Assembly (NCBI RefSeq): GCF_050717635.1
Contig: NZ_JBOITO010000026.1
Location: 1 to 64,000, forward strand
Length of the DNA stretch: 64,000 nt
Origin: Clostridium_AD sp050717635
GTDB taxonomy: Bacteria; Bacillota; Clostridia; Clostridiales; Clostridiaceae
Direction: 5' to 3'
Both the position numbers and the translations under genes were made by a program. This document shows positions 23,204 to 31,813 of this stretch, in pieces; the stretch's first letter is position 1; each line of letters starts with the position of its first letter. The notes under the pieces are model-generated. The model did no database searches, was not told the origin of the DNA, and saw nothing but the letters and a program-made list of their open reading frames with translations.

Positions 23204-24963
23204 CCATATTCTTTTAGTTTTCTATATAGTGTTGCTCTACTTATTTTTAACGCCTCAGCAGCCCTTGTAATTGACTGCTTGCTATGATCAAAACAATCCA
23301 GTGCCTTTTGAATTTCCCTTTTTTCTAGTTCTTTTATAGGTATAATTCCTACATCCTCACAACACTCTGATATAATTTCTGAGCTCTTCATCCTTTTAGG
23401 CAAATCTATAGATTTTATAACGTCATTACCACACATATTTACAGCATATTCTATAGTATTTTCCAGTTCACGTACATTTCCTGGCCATCCATAATTCATG
23501 AAAATCTCTAAGCAAATATCATCTATTTTATTTATATGCTTTCCTAACTTAGAATTACATTTATCCAAAAGATAATCAACAAGAATTACTATATCCTCTT
23601 TTCTATCTCTTAAAGGCGGTATAATAAGAGGAATTACATTTAACCTATAAAATAAATCTTGCCTAAATTCACCTTCCAATACTTTTTTTCCTAAATCCTT
23701 ATTGGTAGCTACAATAATTCTTACATCAATAGGAATGGACTCTTTTCCACCAATCTTCTCAATAACATGTTCTTGTAGTACCCTTAGCAGTTTAGCTTGA
23801 AGATGAATTGGCATATCCCCAATCTCATCCAAAAATATTGTACCCTTATTGGCAAGTTCAAACTTTCCTGCCCTACCACCTCTTCTTGCTCCTGTAAACG
23901 CACCATCCTCATATCCAAAAAACTCACTCTCTAGCAAGTGTTCTGGTATAGCCGCGCAATTTATCGGAATAAAAGGTCCCTTAGATCTATTACTATAAAA
24001 ATGAACAGCCCGTGCAAATAGTTCTTTCCCAGTTCCACTTTCTCCCTGAATAAGCACAGTAGAAGTAGATTTGGAGGCTTTTTCTGCTTGTTCTTTAACC
24101 TGTTCTAAGCAGTAACTATTACCTATGATACTGTCAAAAGAAGTAACAATAGTCCCTGTAGTAATTTTATTTACTGTTTTTAATAAATCTGAAATATCAC
24201 TAAATGTACATACTATACCAAAGCTTTTATCTAAAATACTAATAGTCTTTGCATCAAAAACCCCTCTAAAACTATGGTTACTCCCCTTATAAGTAAATTC
24301 TCTATTTTTTAAATTCTTATGATTTTCAATAAGTGTGTTAAAATCTAAGCTTCCAATAAGATTCTTTATATTTGTACTTAAAATCTCATTACCCTGAAGA
24401 TTAAATAACTCTACCGCTTTAGTATTATAATGAATAATATTTCCCTTGTGGTCCGCTGCTATAATTCCTCTATCTACAGAATCGATAACTATTTCAAGTT
24501 CTTTTGCCAAAAGCTTTATATGCTCTGTATTTTCCTGTTCTGTTAGCTTTGCTGAAATTAAATCTGCCATTCTATTCAAGAAATTCATTAAGTTTGTTTC
24601 ATTATTTATAATAGCATTTCGCTGTTCTTCTTCAAAAGCAATAAGTCCAATTACTCCAACAGTTTCATTACCTACATTAATTGGGCAACAAACCTCTGCA
24701 AGTTCTTCGCAATTTTCAATATTTTCGCACTCTGTGCAGATAAAATGTTTTCTAGGATTTTTTATAATAAGACTTTTCCCCTGGGTTAAAGCAAATCCAA
24801 AAGCTGATTTTTCATTCACTTTTTCAGACAAAGAATTTTTATATCTTCCGGTCCCTGCTATTCTAATATAATTATGGTCTACAACTGTCACATCTACACT
24901 TATAACGCTAGCTATTGCCTCAGAAATCTTCTGAACATTTGAAACTATTTTTATTAAATCCAT
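23176..24963 (-). CDS. Sigma-54-dependent activator, CdsR-like
   Basis: 595 residues. Order: sensory domain (about 1-150) containing a Cys-rich patch FICTECENIENCEELAEVCC, PAS domain (about 155-255), AAA+ domain (about 275-510) with Walker A GESGTGKELFARAV, the sigma-54 contact loop DGAFTGARRGG and Walker B GTIFLDEIGDMP, then a Fis-type helix-turn-helix SITRAAEALKISRATLYRKL. It activates promoters read by sigma-54 RNA polymerase. The cysteine-desulfidase gene with a -24/-12 promoter lies next, so it is probably a cysteine-responsive activator. The Cys cluster could sense the ligand or hold a metal; that is inference. The ATG at 24963 is preferred over 24972 because of the spacing to AAAGGATG. 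Confidence 0.92.
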   Translation of the reverse strand: MDLIKIVSNVQKISEAIASVISVDVTVVDHNYIRIAGTGRYKNSLSEKVNEKSAFGFALTQGKSLIIKNPRKHFICTECENIENCEELAEVCCPINVGNETVGVIGLIAFEEEQRNAIINNETNLMNFLNRMADLISAKLTEQENTEHIKLLAKELEIVIDSVDRGIIAADHKGNIIHYNTKAVELFNLQGNEILSTNIKNLIGSLDFNTLIENHKNLKNREFTYKGSNHSFRGVFDAKTISILDKSFGIVCTFSDISDLLKTVNKITTGTIVTSFDSIIGNSYCLEQVKEQAEKASKSTSTVLIQGESGTGKELFARAVHFYSNRSKGPFIPINCAAIPEHLLESEFFGYEDGAFTGARRGGRAGKFELANKGTIFLDEIGDMPIHLQAKLLRVLQEHVIEKIGGKESIPIDVRIIVATNKDLGKKVLEGEFRQDLFYRLNVIPLIIPPLRDRKEDIVILVDYLLDKCNSKLGKHINKIDDICLEIFMNYGWPGNVRELENTIEYAVNMCGNDVIKSIDLPKRMKSSEIISECCEDVGIIPIKELEKREIQKALDCFDHSKQSITRAAEALKISRATLYRKLKEYGIEQYHNEN

Positions 24964-24980
24964 ACTTATCATCCTTTTTT

Positions 24981-25028
24981 TGGTGCCACCCCAATTTAAA
25001 TTGGGAACCTACATGGCAAGTGGCAAGT
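24981..25028. repeat. Short dispersed repeat (family 3, copy 1)
   Basis: On the minus strand this reads CTTGCCACTTGCCATGTAGG...GGGGTGGCACCAAAA, with the inner palindrome CCCAATTTAAATTGGG. Related copies are at 38337-38386 and 39354-39377. Confidence 0.55.
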
Positions 25029-25172
25029 TTATTTGTTAAATAATATAGCTATTAATTTAATTGTAATTCAACTTTGGAAGTTTAACAACTAATTAATATA
25101 TTTCAACTAAAATACGTAACATTAATACAAATAATATTTTTGGAGATAATACTATTGAAGGAAGGTGCTATC

Positions 25173-25877
25173 ATGGATGAGGGTTTAATAGTACTCGTAA
25201 GAGGAATAATCGGTTTTTTTACTTTACTTATATTTACTCGTATTCTCGGAAAGCAACAGGTTAGTCAGCTGAATTTTTTTGATTATGTAGTTGGTATAAC
25301 TATAGGTTCCACAGCCTCAACTCTAACTACCGACTTAACTAGTAGCGCATGGTCTCATTGGGTAGGGTTACTTACTTGGACTGCCTTATGTTTTATTTTA
25401 CAATTATCAACTATTAAATCAAAAACCGCTGAAAAATTTCTTGATGGTGAACCCACAATTGTTATTGTAAATGGAAAAATACTTGAAAAATCCATGAAAA
25501 AATTTCGTTATACTATAGGAGACCTTCTAGCCCAGTTAAGAGATAAAGGAATTTTTGACTTAAGTGAAGTTGCTTATGCGGTGCTTGAAAAAGATGGTCA
25601 ATTGTCTATTCTAAAAAAGCCTGAATTTGATTCAGTTACATCAAAGGCCCTAAATCTTAAAACTCCCACCGCTGGTATTGATGTTGAATTAATTTACGAC
25701 GGTTCTATTTTACAAGACAACTTAGATAGTATTAATAGAAATAAAAAGTGGCTCATGACAAATTTAAAAAAACAAGGTATTAAGGATGCAACTGAAGTGT
25801 TTTTAGCCACCTATAATACCAATAATGGCTTATTTATAGATCTTTACGAAGACGGGTTAGAGGATAATAACAATTAA
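25173..25877 (+). CDS. DUF421 membrane protein (YetF-like)
   Basis: 234 residues from the ATG at 25173, which has AAGGAAGG in front; the longer frame from 25140 has no ribosome site. The N-terminal 85 residues contain three membrane helices (LVRGIIGFFTLLIFTRILG, then YVVGITIGSTAS and WVGLLTWTALCFILQL). The cytoplasmic part has the family signature GEPTIVIVNGKILEKSMKK and TIGDLLAQLRDKGIFDL. YetF/YrbG-type proteins are widespread in spore formers; their role is not settled. It forms a two-gene unit with the DUF4363 gene 24 bases downstream. Confidence 0.9.
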   Translation: MDEGLIVLVRGIIGFFTLLIFTRILGKQQVSQLNFFDYVVGITIGSTASTLTTDLTSSAWSHWVGLLTWTALCFILQLSTIKSKTAEKFLDGEPTIVIVNGKILEKSMKKFRYTIGDLLAQLRDKGIFDLSEVAYAVLEKDGQLSILKKPEFDSVTSKALNLKTPTAGIDVELIYDGSILQDNLDSINRNKKWLMTNLKKQGIKDATEVFLATYNTNNGLFIDLYEDGLEDNNN

Positions 25878-25901
25878 AACATAAAGGGGTAGTCTGAACT
25901 T

Positions 25902-26267
25902 ATGAAAAAATTTATATCATATACTATACCAATAATTACTTTAACAGTATTTATATTATTAATGCTTAGTGGTAATTATTTTTTAAAACCTCGTAATTCT
26001 TCAGAAGATGTGATTGCTTTTGCCCAAACTTCTATAGAACATGCAAAAGCTGAAAAGTGGGATATGCTTGATCAAGATATTACTAGTATTGATGCAGCCT
26101 GGAAAAAAATCATACCACGCATTCAATTTAGTGTTGAAAGAGATGAAATATATAATGTAAGTTTAAATATAGCCAACCTTCGTGGCTCCATAGCTAGTAA
26201 GGATAAGGTAAGTACGATGATAACATTATATGAAATTATAGAAAATTGGCATGAACTAACACGATAA
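25902..26267 (+). CDS. DUF4363 family protein
   Basis: 121 residues with one N-terminal membrane segment (TIPIITLTVFILLMLSGNYF) and an exported helical domain (about 35-121) that contains the pattern W-x-x-x-I-P-R-I-Q-F-S-V-E-R-D-E-I. DUF4363 genes are often found directly after DUF421 genes, as here, and the two products probably work together at the membrane. ATG with AAAGGGGTAG. Function unknown. Confidence 0.8.
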   Translation: MKKFISYTIPIITLTVFILLMLSGNYFLKPRNSSEDVIAFAQTSIEHAKAEKWDMLDQDITSIDAAWKKIIPRIQFSVERDEIYNVSLNIANLRGSIASKDKVSTMITLYEIIENWHELTR

Positions 26268-26332
26268 TTAATAACTTCTGTACTATTACACCTTTGAACA
26301 CATATTTCTAAAATAACAATATTATTGTTGAA

Positions 26333-26444
26333 TTGAACTTTTTTTCTTGGATTATGCTAACAAAAGTATATATTGCGAAGCGAACGCATTCAAGCAATAT
26401 ATACTTTACCTTATAGCATAATCCAAGAAAAAATTTTAGTTCAA
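26333..26444. repeat. 112-bp imperfect palindrome
   Basis: TTGAACT...CTTGGATTATGCTA pairs with TAGCATAATCCAAG...AGTTCAA, and an inner stem AGTATATATTGC pairs with GCAATATATACT around an 18-nt loop. It lies between converging genes and may terminate both, but it is larger than usual and looks like a mobile palindromic repeat. The last bases touch the stop codon of the next gene. Confidence 0.6.
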
Positions 26445-26445
26445 C

Positions 26446-28620
26446 TTAAAATGACTTTTTTACCACAACATGAAGTTCATGTAGCGCCCTAGTTGCCATA
26501 ACATATCTAAGTTTATCCTCTTGTTTATATTTGCCCATACTACCTGGTTCATCTAACGCCATTATAACAGCATCAAACTCAAGACCCTTAGCAAAATATG
26601 ATGGAATTACAACAATTCCACTATGATACACTGCATTTTCAGTATTTATAATCTTAATACCAGCAATGTCCCGAGTTATATCAAATACTTTTTCTGTTTC
26701 TTTTATATCTTTACAGATAATCGCAACATTCTCATAACCCTTACTTTTAAACTGCTCTGTCTTTTGAATAATAAAACTTTTAAGTTCATCCACATTACAT
26801 ATTGAATTTTGCGTCACTTTTTCACCATTTCTTACTATTGGAACAATAGGATCTGAATTTAAATATTTATTAGCATACTCCATAATTTCTACAGTAGACC
26901 TATAGCTAGTTTTCAGTCTAAACTCTTCAACATTTAATTCTGGAAGTATATTTTTTATATCAAGCATAGGAATATTCCCATCATACGGAATCATTCTTTG
27001 GTTACTATCTCCAACTATAGTTAGTGAAGTGCACCCCGTTAATTCCTTTATTACCAAGAACTGTAATTGATTATAATCCTGTGCTTCATCTATTACTACG
27101 TGTTTTATTTCCTCAGAAATTTTTATTCCCTCTAGCTTAATTTTGATATACAAAATACCGGCTAAATCATTTTCAGTTAACCTTTTATATCCATTTACTT
27201 TGTTATATAACTCCACGCAGTTTCCATTTTGTATCCAAGTAAGGTTTCTTTTTAATTCTATCATCGCTTTAACAACTTCTCGAATTTTAATTCTTCTATT
27301 AAAGTCCAAGTTATTCACTTTGAAATCTCGTTCTTCCTCAGTTAAGGACTGCACAGCTTTTTCATATTCCTTTTGTATAGCTCTAACTTTTTCATCCCTA
27401 GCATTGCTAATTTTAGAATAAATAATCCTTTTAATTTTCTTACTTCTTCTAAAGAGTGGCATAGTTTTATAATGATAGTGGAACATTTCAGTTATGTCTT
27501 CTTTAGATAATATTTTTTGTTCCATAAAAATCAAATCTTCTATTTTAAAGTAATCAACATCTAATTTTTCTATTGCATCATCAAGTAAATATTTATATTC
27601 TTTAGAATTCTTGTACATAATATCTTGTGCAAACTCACTTTCGCCACTAAGAACTTTTTCCATGTATTCTTTTAGGCTCATCACTTCGTCAATTTCTAAA
27701 ATATCGAAAGCAAAGTCTCTAAAAGTTGTTTGCTTAACTCCTGATTCTCCAAGACTTGGAAGCACCGTAGATATATATTCCATAAATACATTATTAGGAC
27801 CTAGTATCAAAACCTTATCTTGGAGTACCTTTCTATAATTATAAAGCAAATAAGCAACCCTATGAAGCGCTATCGTGGTTTTACCACTGCCTGCCACTCC
27901 ATCCACTACAATAGTCTTAATTCTTGGTTGTCTTATTAAGTCATCTTGTTCTTTTTGTATTGTCATTATTATATCTTTTAGCTTTTCAGAAGCATTACTA
28001 CTAAGTACCATTTGAAGTATTTCGTCCTTTATATCCAAAGCTGAGTCAAACATGCCCATAAGTTTTGCTTTTTTTATAATATACTGTCTTTTAGCTAAAA
28101 TATTCACTAGTATTTTTTCTTTAGGAGCATCATAAGAAGCCTCACCTAAAGCTCCGGTATAATAAAGTGATGCAACTGGGGCTCTCCAATCTACTATTAA
28201 TGGCTCAAATGTATTTTGTGGAGTAACTCCAAATCTACCTATATACATTTTTTCAATACCAAGATCCTCTTCTGAAAAATCAATTCTTCCAAAATAAGGT
28301 GAAGTCTTAAGTGCTGTTAGTTCTTTAAGCCTTCTATCAATAGTTTTAAAGGCTTCTTCCATAACATATCTCTCATGATCAAAATATTCTATAACCATAT
28401 CTTCATCATCTCTATAGTCTTCAATTACTTTTTTTCTATAATCTAAAATATATTGTAATATCTCTTTTCTCTTTTCTATATAATTAAGAATTTCTTCACT
28501 AATAATTGCACTAGCACTCTTTAATTTTTCCTCTTCTATATTAAATTCCAACTGCTTCTTAAGTTCCAATTCTATGAGACTAGCATCCATATTAAATTCA
28601 TTAGTATTCAAACCTGTCAC
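26446..28620 (-). CDS. helD: HelD-like RNA polymerase recycling factor / UvrD-type helicase
   Basis: 724 residues. The N-terminal 200 form long charged helices that would insert into the RNA polymerase secondary channel, with a conserved YIGRFGV and APVASLYYTG segment. The superfamily-1 motor follows: Walker A GVAGSGKTTIALHRV (about residue 240), a long insertion with coiled helices, Walker B HVVIDEAQDYNQLQ (about 505), GDSNQRMIPYDGNIP, LKTSYRST and VIPSYFAKGLEFDAVI. HelD removes stalled RNA polymerase from DNA in an ATP-dependent way. The likely start is GTG at 28620 or TTG at 28611. It is 40 bases from the epimerase gene upstream. Confidence 0.85.
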   Translation of the reverse strand: MTGLNTNEFNMDASLIELELKKQLEFNIEEEKLKSASAIISEEILNYIEKRKEILQYILDYRKKVIEDYRDDEDMVIEYFDHERYVMEEAFKTIDRRLKELTALKTSPYFGRIDFSEEDLGIEKMYIGRFGVTPQNTFEPLIVDWRAPVASLYYTGALGEASYDAPKEKILVNILAKRQYIIKKAKLMGMFDSALDIKDEILQMVLSSNASEKLKDIIMTIQKEQDDLIRQPRIKTIVVDGVAGSGKTTIALHRVAYLLYNYRKVLQDKVLILGPNNVFMEYISTVLPSLGESGVKQTTFRDFAFDILEIDEVMSLKEYMEKVLSGESEFAQDIMYKNSKEYKYLLDDAIEKLDVDYFKIEDLIFMEQKILSKEDITEMFHYHYKTMPLFRRSKKIKRIIYSKISNARDEKVRAIQKEYEKAVQSLTEEERDFKVNNLDFNRRIKIREVVKAMIELKRNLTWIQNGNCVELYNKVNGYKRLTENDLAGILYIKIKLEGIKISEEIKHVVIDEAQDYNQLQFLVIKELTGCTSLTIVGDSNQRMIPYDGNIPMLDIKNILPELNVEEFRLKTSYRSTVEIMEYANKYLNSDPIVPIVRNGEKVTQNSICNVDELKSFIIQKTEQFKSKGYENVAIICKDIKETEKVFDITRDIAGIKIINTENAVYHSGIVVIPSYFAKGLEFDAVIMALDEPGSMGKYKQEDKLRYVMATRALHELHVVVKKSF

Positions 28621-28660
28621 CCCGTTTAAATCATTTTATTTTTTATAAATTTCACAATAT

Positions 28661-29749
28661 TTATAAAATTTCTTGCCATCCAATAATATCGCAAATTCCA
28701 AGTCCTGGTGAGTCATTAACAGTTATCTTATTTCCGATAACAGAGGCTCCACCAATTACTGAATCTTTCTCAAAACATAACATAGTATCTAAATCCGCCT
28801 TAACCATATTAGACCTGGACGCTGCAAAACTAGCTGCTGCAGTTATGCCTATTCTACTTTCCAGCATACATCCCATCATGCATCTTATACCCATGTTTTC
28901 TGCCATATTATATATCTTTATTGCATTATTTATTCCTCCACACTTCATAAGTTTTATGCTTATAAGGTCCGCAGCTCTTTTTTCAATTATCTTAAAGGCA
29001 TCTGATGGGCCAAAAACTGATTCATCTGCAAGAATTTTTGTTTCCACGTTATCTGTAACATATTTTAGTCCATCTATATCCCAAGCATTAACTGGCTGTT
29101 CAACAAACTCAATATCCAGATCCATATCTTCAAACTTTCTAATAATGCTTACAGCTTCCTTTGGTCTCCAACCTTGATTAGCATCTACTCTTATTTTTAT
29201 TCCTTTCCTAACTGCTTTTCTTACTGCTTTAACTCTCTCTATATCATGATCTATATCATTTCCAACTTTAACCTTTAAATAAGTATAATTATCCATTATG
29301 GCTTCTAAAGATTTACTTACCATTTGTTCTACTGAACCATTTGCTATTGTGATATCTGTAGTTAATGTAGTTTTATATCCCCCCAGAAATTTATAAAGTG
29401 GAATTCCATATTTTTTACAAAGCAAATCATATATAGCCATATCAACGGCTGCTTTAGCACTATTATTTGCATAAATAGAATTATGGATTACTTTCATAAT
29501 TTCTTCTAGATTATCAATATCTAAACCTAAAATATCATGTTTAATATAATTTATTGCGCCCATAATTGAATACTCTGTTTCACCTGTTATTAGAGGCGTT
29601 GGGGTTGCACTTCCGTATCCTATTTCCCCTGTATCTGTAATTATCTTTAAAACAATTTCATCAGAAAAATTAAGAATTTTCTTTCCTATTTTATATGGTC
29701 TTAACAGCGGAGTATTGATCTTACCCATTTTAATATCTTGTATTTTCAC
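28661..29749 (-). CDS. Dipeptide epimerase (L-Ala-D/L-Glu epimerase type)
   Basis: 362 residues of the enolase superfamily, muconate lactonizing subgroup. Catalytic pair: Lys in YLKVKVGND (KxK) and Lys in SIKLMKCGGI. Metal ligands: Asp in VDANQGW, Glu in EFVEQPV, Asp in ILADESVFG. Members epimerise L-Ala-D-Glu from cell-wall turnover to L-Ala-L-Glu, which ordinary dipeptidases can then split. The gene for dipeptidase PepV lies directly upstream, which fits this role. GTG start with GAGGGATAG. Confidence 0.9.
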   Translation of the reverse strand: MKIQDIKMGKINTPLLRPYKIGKKILNFSDEIVLKIITDTGEIGYGSATPTPLITGETEYSIMGAINYIKHDILGLDIDNLEEIMKVIHNSIYANNSAKAAVDMAIYDLLCKKYGIPLYKFLGGYKTTLTTDITIANGSVEQMVSKSLEAIMDNYTYLKVKVGNDIDHDIERVKAVRKAVRKGIKIRVDANQGWRPKEAVSIIRKFEDMDLDIEFVEQPVNAWDIDGLKYVTDNVETKILADESVFGPSDAFKIIEKRAADLISIKLMKCGGINNAIKIYNMAENMGIRCMMGCMLESRIGITAAASFAASRSNMVKADLDTMLCFEKDSVIGGASVIGNKITVNDSPGLGICDIIGWQEIL

Positions 29750-29840
29750 AACTATCCCTCACTAATACTTTTATATTTTTATATTTATAGTTCAATATTT
29801 GATTATACCTCTATATCCTATTTAATGCTATGAATTTTTA

Positions 29841-29889
29841 TAAATTTTAGACCTATATCTTTTAATAAAAGATATAGGTCTAAAATTTA
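29841..29889 (-). terminator. Palindromic terminator of pepV
   Basis: Two perfect 24-bp arms (29841-29864, 29866-29889) flank a single base. It lies nine bases after the pepV stop codon. Confidence 0.75.
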
Positions 29890-29897
29890 CTTATTTA

Positions 29898-31289
29898 TTA
29901 TTTTGCTAGTTCATAAAGTGCATGAGCATATATTTTAGCATTTTTAATTAAATTATCTATTGTTATATATTCATTTCTTTTATGAATAGTATCTGGTTCT
30001 CCTGGAAACATTGGTCCAAAAGCTACAGTGTTAGGCATTTCTTTAGCATAAGTACCTCCACCTATAGATATTAATTTAGCTTCTTCTCCAGTTTGCTCAG
30101 TGTAAACTTTTTGAAGTGCTTTAATAATTGGACTATCTGGTGAAAAGAATAATGGTCCTTTATGTTCAAACTTTTCTATTTTTATTCCAGTTGATTCTAT
30201 TCTACTATTAAATGGATTCATCATATCTTCTAACTTGTTTGTTACAGGATATCTTAAATTTAAAGTCATGGTAGCAGAATTTTCATCCATATTTACTACT
30301 CCAACATTAAATGATAATTTACCTGAATTTTCATCTTCCAGACAAACACCAAAAGACTCTCCATGTATTTCCATACCAATGTTTTTATTTAAAAATTCTA
30401 CAAATGATGAAACATCATTTGATCCAAGGTCCATAGTTCCAAGGAACGCAAATAGTTGCATTATAGCGTTGGTCCCAAGCTCTGGTAAACTTCCATGAGC
30501 TGCTTCACCTTCAGATTTAATTATCACCATACCTTCTTTAACTTCTGAAGTAAGCTTATAATTCATATCTTTTGCAAAAGATTCTAATTCTTTAACTATA
30601 TTTTGTGTATCCACAGCTACAACCCCAGCTTCGCAATATTCTGGTACTATGTTAGCTACTGTGCCACCCTTAATATATTTTATTTTATTTTCACTTTTAT
30701 TCTTATTATTAAAATCTTTAACAATATTAAAAATAGTTATGCCCTTTTCTCCGTTAATTATAGGATAATCTGCATCAGGTGTAAAACCAGCAACTGGTGC
30801 TTTTTCTCTATCTAAGTAATATTCAAGCTCCTTACTTCCTGTTTCTTCGTTAGTTCCAAATAAAACTCTAATTCTTTTAGAAATAGGAAGTTTAGCATCT
30901 TTAAGTGCTTTGAGTCCATAAAGCGTCGCCATTATAGGCCCTTTATCATCTGTAGTTCCACGTCCATACATTTTACCCTCGTGAATTTCCGCAGCATAAG
31001 GTGGATGAATCCAACCGTCTCCTTCAGGAACAACATCTAAATGGCCTAATGCTACAACATAATCTTCTCCTTGCCCGTACTCTGCATATCCAACATAACC
31101 ATCTAAGTTAACTGTATGAAATCCTAATTCTTTTGCAGTGTTTAAAGCACATTCTAACGATTTAGATACACCTTCGCCAAAAGGCATACCCGGTTTTGGT
31201 TCACTCTCTACACTCTTGATTCTTATTATTTCCTGTGTAGATTTAATAATATCTTGTTTCATAGCGTCAATTAAATTATTTAATTCCAT
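29898..31289 (-). CDS. pepV: Dipeptidase PepV (M20 family)
   Basis: 463 residues; splits a broad range of dipeptides, removing the N-terminal residue. Zinc-binding and catalytic segments: VALGHLDVVPEGDGW (His and catalytic Asp), GRGTTDDKGP (bridging Asp), FGTNEETGSKE (catalytic Glu and Glu ligand), TPDADYPIING (Asp), IHKRNEYI (last His). The lid domain (about 180-370) has EAAHGSLPELGTNA. ATG after AAGGAGAAC. It sits between the epimerase gene and the PqqD-like and OPT transporter genes, which suggests use of imported peptides or muropeptide fragments. Confidence 0.95.
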   Translation of the reverse strand: MELNNLIDAMKQDIIKSTQEIIRIKSVESEPKPGMPFGEGVSKSLECALNTAKELGFHTVNLDGYVGYAEYGQGEDYVVALGHLDVVPEGDGWIHPPYAAEIHEGKMYGRGTTDDKGPIMATLYGLKALKDAKLPISKRIRVLFGTNEETGSKELEYYLDREKAPVAGFTPDADYPIINGEKGITIFNIVKDFNNKNKSENKIKYIKGGTVANIVPEYCEAGVVAVDTQNIVKELESFAKDMNYKLTSEVKEGMVIIKSEGEAAHGSLPELGTNAIMQLFAFLGTMDLGSNDVSSFVEFLNKNIGMEIHGESFGVCLEDENSGKLSFNVGVVNMDENSATMTLNLRYPVTNKLEDMMNPFNSRIESTGIKIEKFEHKGPLFFSPDSPIIKALQKVYTEQTGEEAKLISIGGGTYAKEMPNTVAFGPMFPGEPDTIHKRNEYITIDNLIKNAKIYAHALYELAK

Positions 31290-31354
31290 AATGTTCTCCT
31301 TCCATTAATAACCTACATTAGTAGTTAATTTATAGTATAACATATCATATCATT

Positions 31355-31717
31355 CTATATTTTGTTATTTTCAAAAGTTATCCAACCACTTCTAGATAAG
31401 TACCTAACAAACATAATTAATTTATCAATAGACTCTTGCTCAGTGTCATGAAATTTCCCCATCATGGTTTGAGCTATATCATAAACAGTATTATTTCCAT
31501 CACAAAGTTGCCATACCATAGAACTCCGCGGGTCAAGTTCTATATCATTAATATTTGATTTTTTTATAAGCCATCTCATTAATTTTTCTATATGCTTATT
31601 ATGGTGAAAAAATAGTTTTACCTTTTCATCGTTTACTTCCCAATGTTCAATTTTTCTTAGTGGTCTATAAAGCAAAAAATTTTCTTGTGCTTTTTCTTTT
31701 TTTTTGTTTTTAAACAT
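31355..31717 (-). CDS. PqqD-like protein
   Basis: 120 residues from the ATG at 31717. The core (about 65-118) has the PqqD fold pattern: DPRSSMVWQLCDGNNTVYDI, then LIMFVRYLSRSGWITF. PqqD domains bind leader peptides and deliver them to radical SAM enzymes, but no such enzyme or peptide gene is seen nearby. The N-terminal part is basic and aromatic (FFHHNKHIEKLMRWLIKK). It may act in another recognition role. It lies between pepV and the OPT transporter gene, same strand. Confidence 0.7.
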   Translation of the reverse strand: MFKNKKKEKAQENFLLYRPLRKIEHWEVNDEKVKLFFHHNKHIEKLMRWLIKKSNINDIELDPRSSMVWQLCDGNNTVYDIAQTMMGKFHDTEQESIDKLIMFVRYLSRSGWITFENNKI

Positions 31718-31736
31718 ACCTATCACCTACAAAACA

Positions 31737-31762
31737 GTTAAGAGCCATAACGGCCCTTAACT
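31737..31762 (-). terminator. Hairpin after the OPT transporter gene
   Basis: GTTAAG.GCC pairs with GGC.CTTAAC around ATAAC. The following T-run on the minus strand is short (TGTTTTG), so it is a weak terminator. Confidence 0.5.
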
Positions 31763-31813
31763 TATATTTTATTTTTATTATGTCTTAATTTAAATAATAT
31801 ATACTATATGTTA

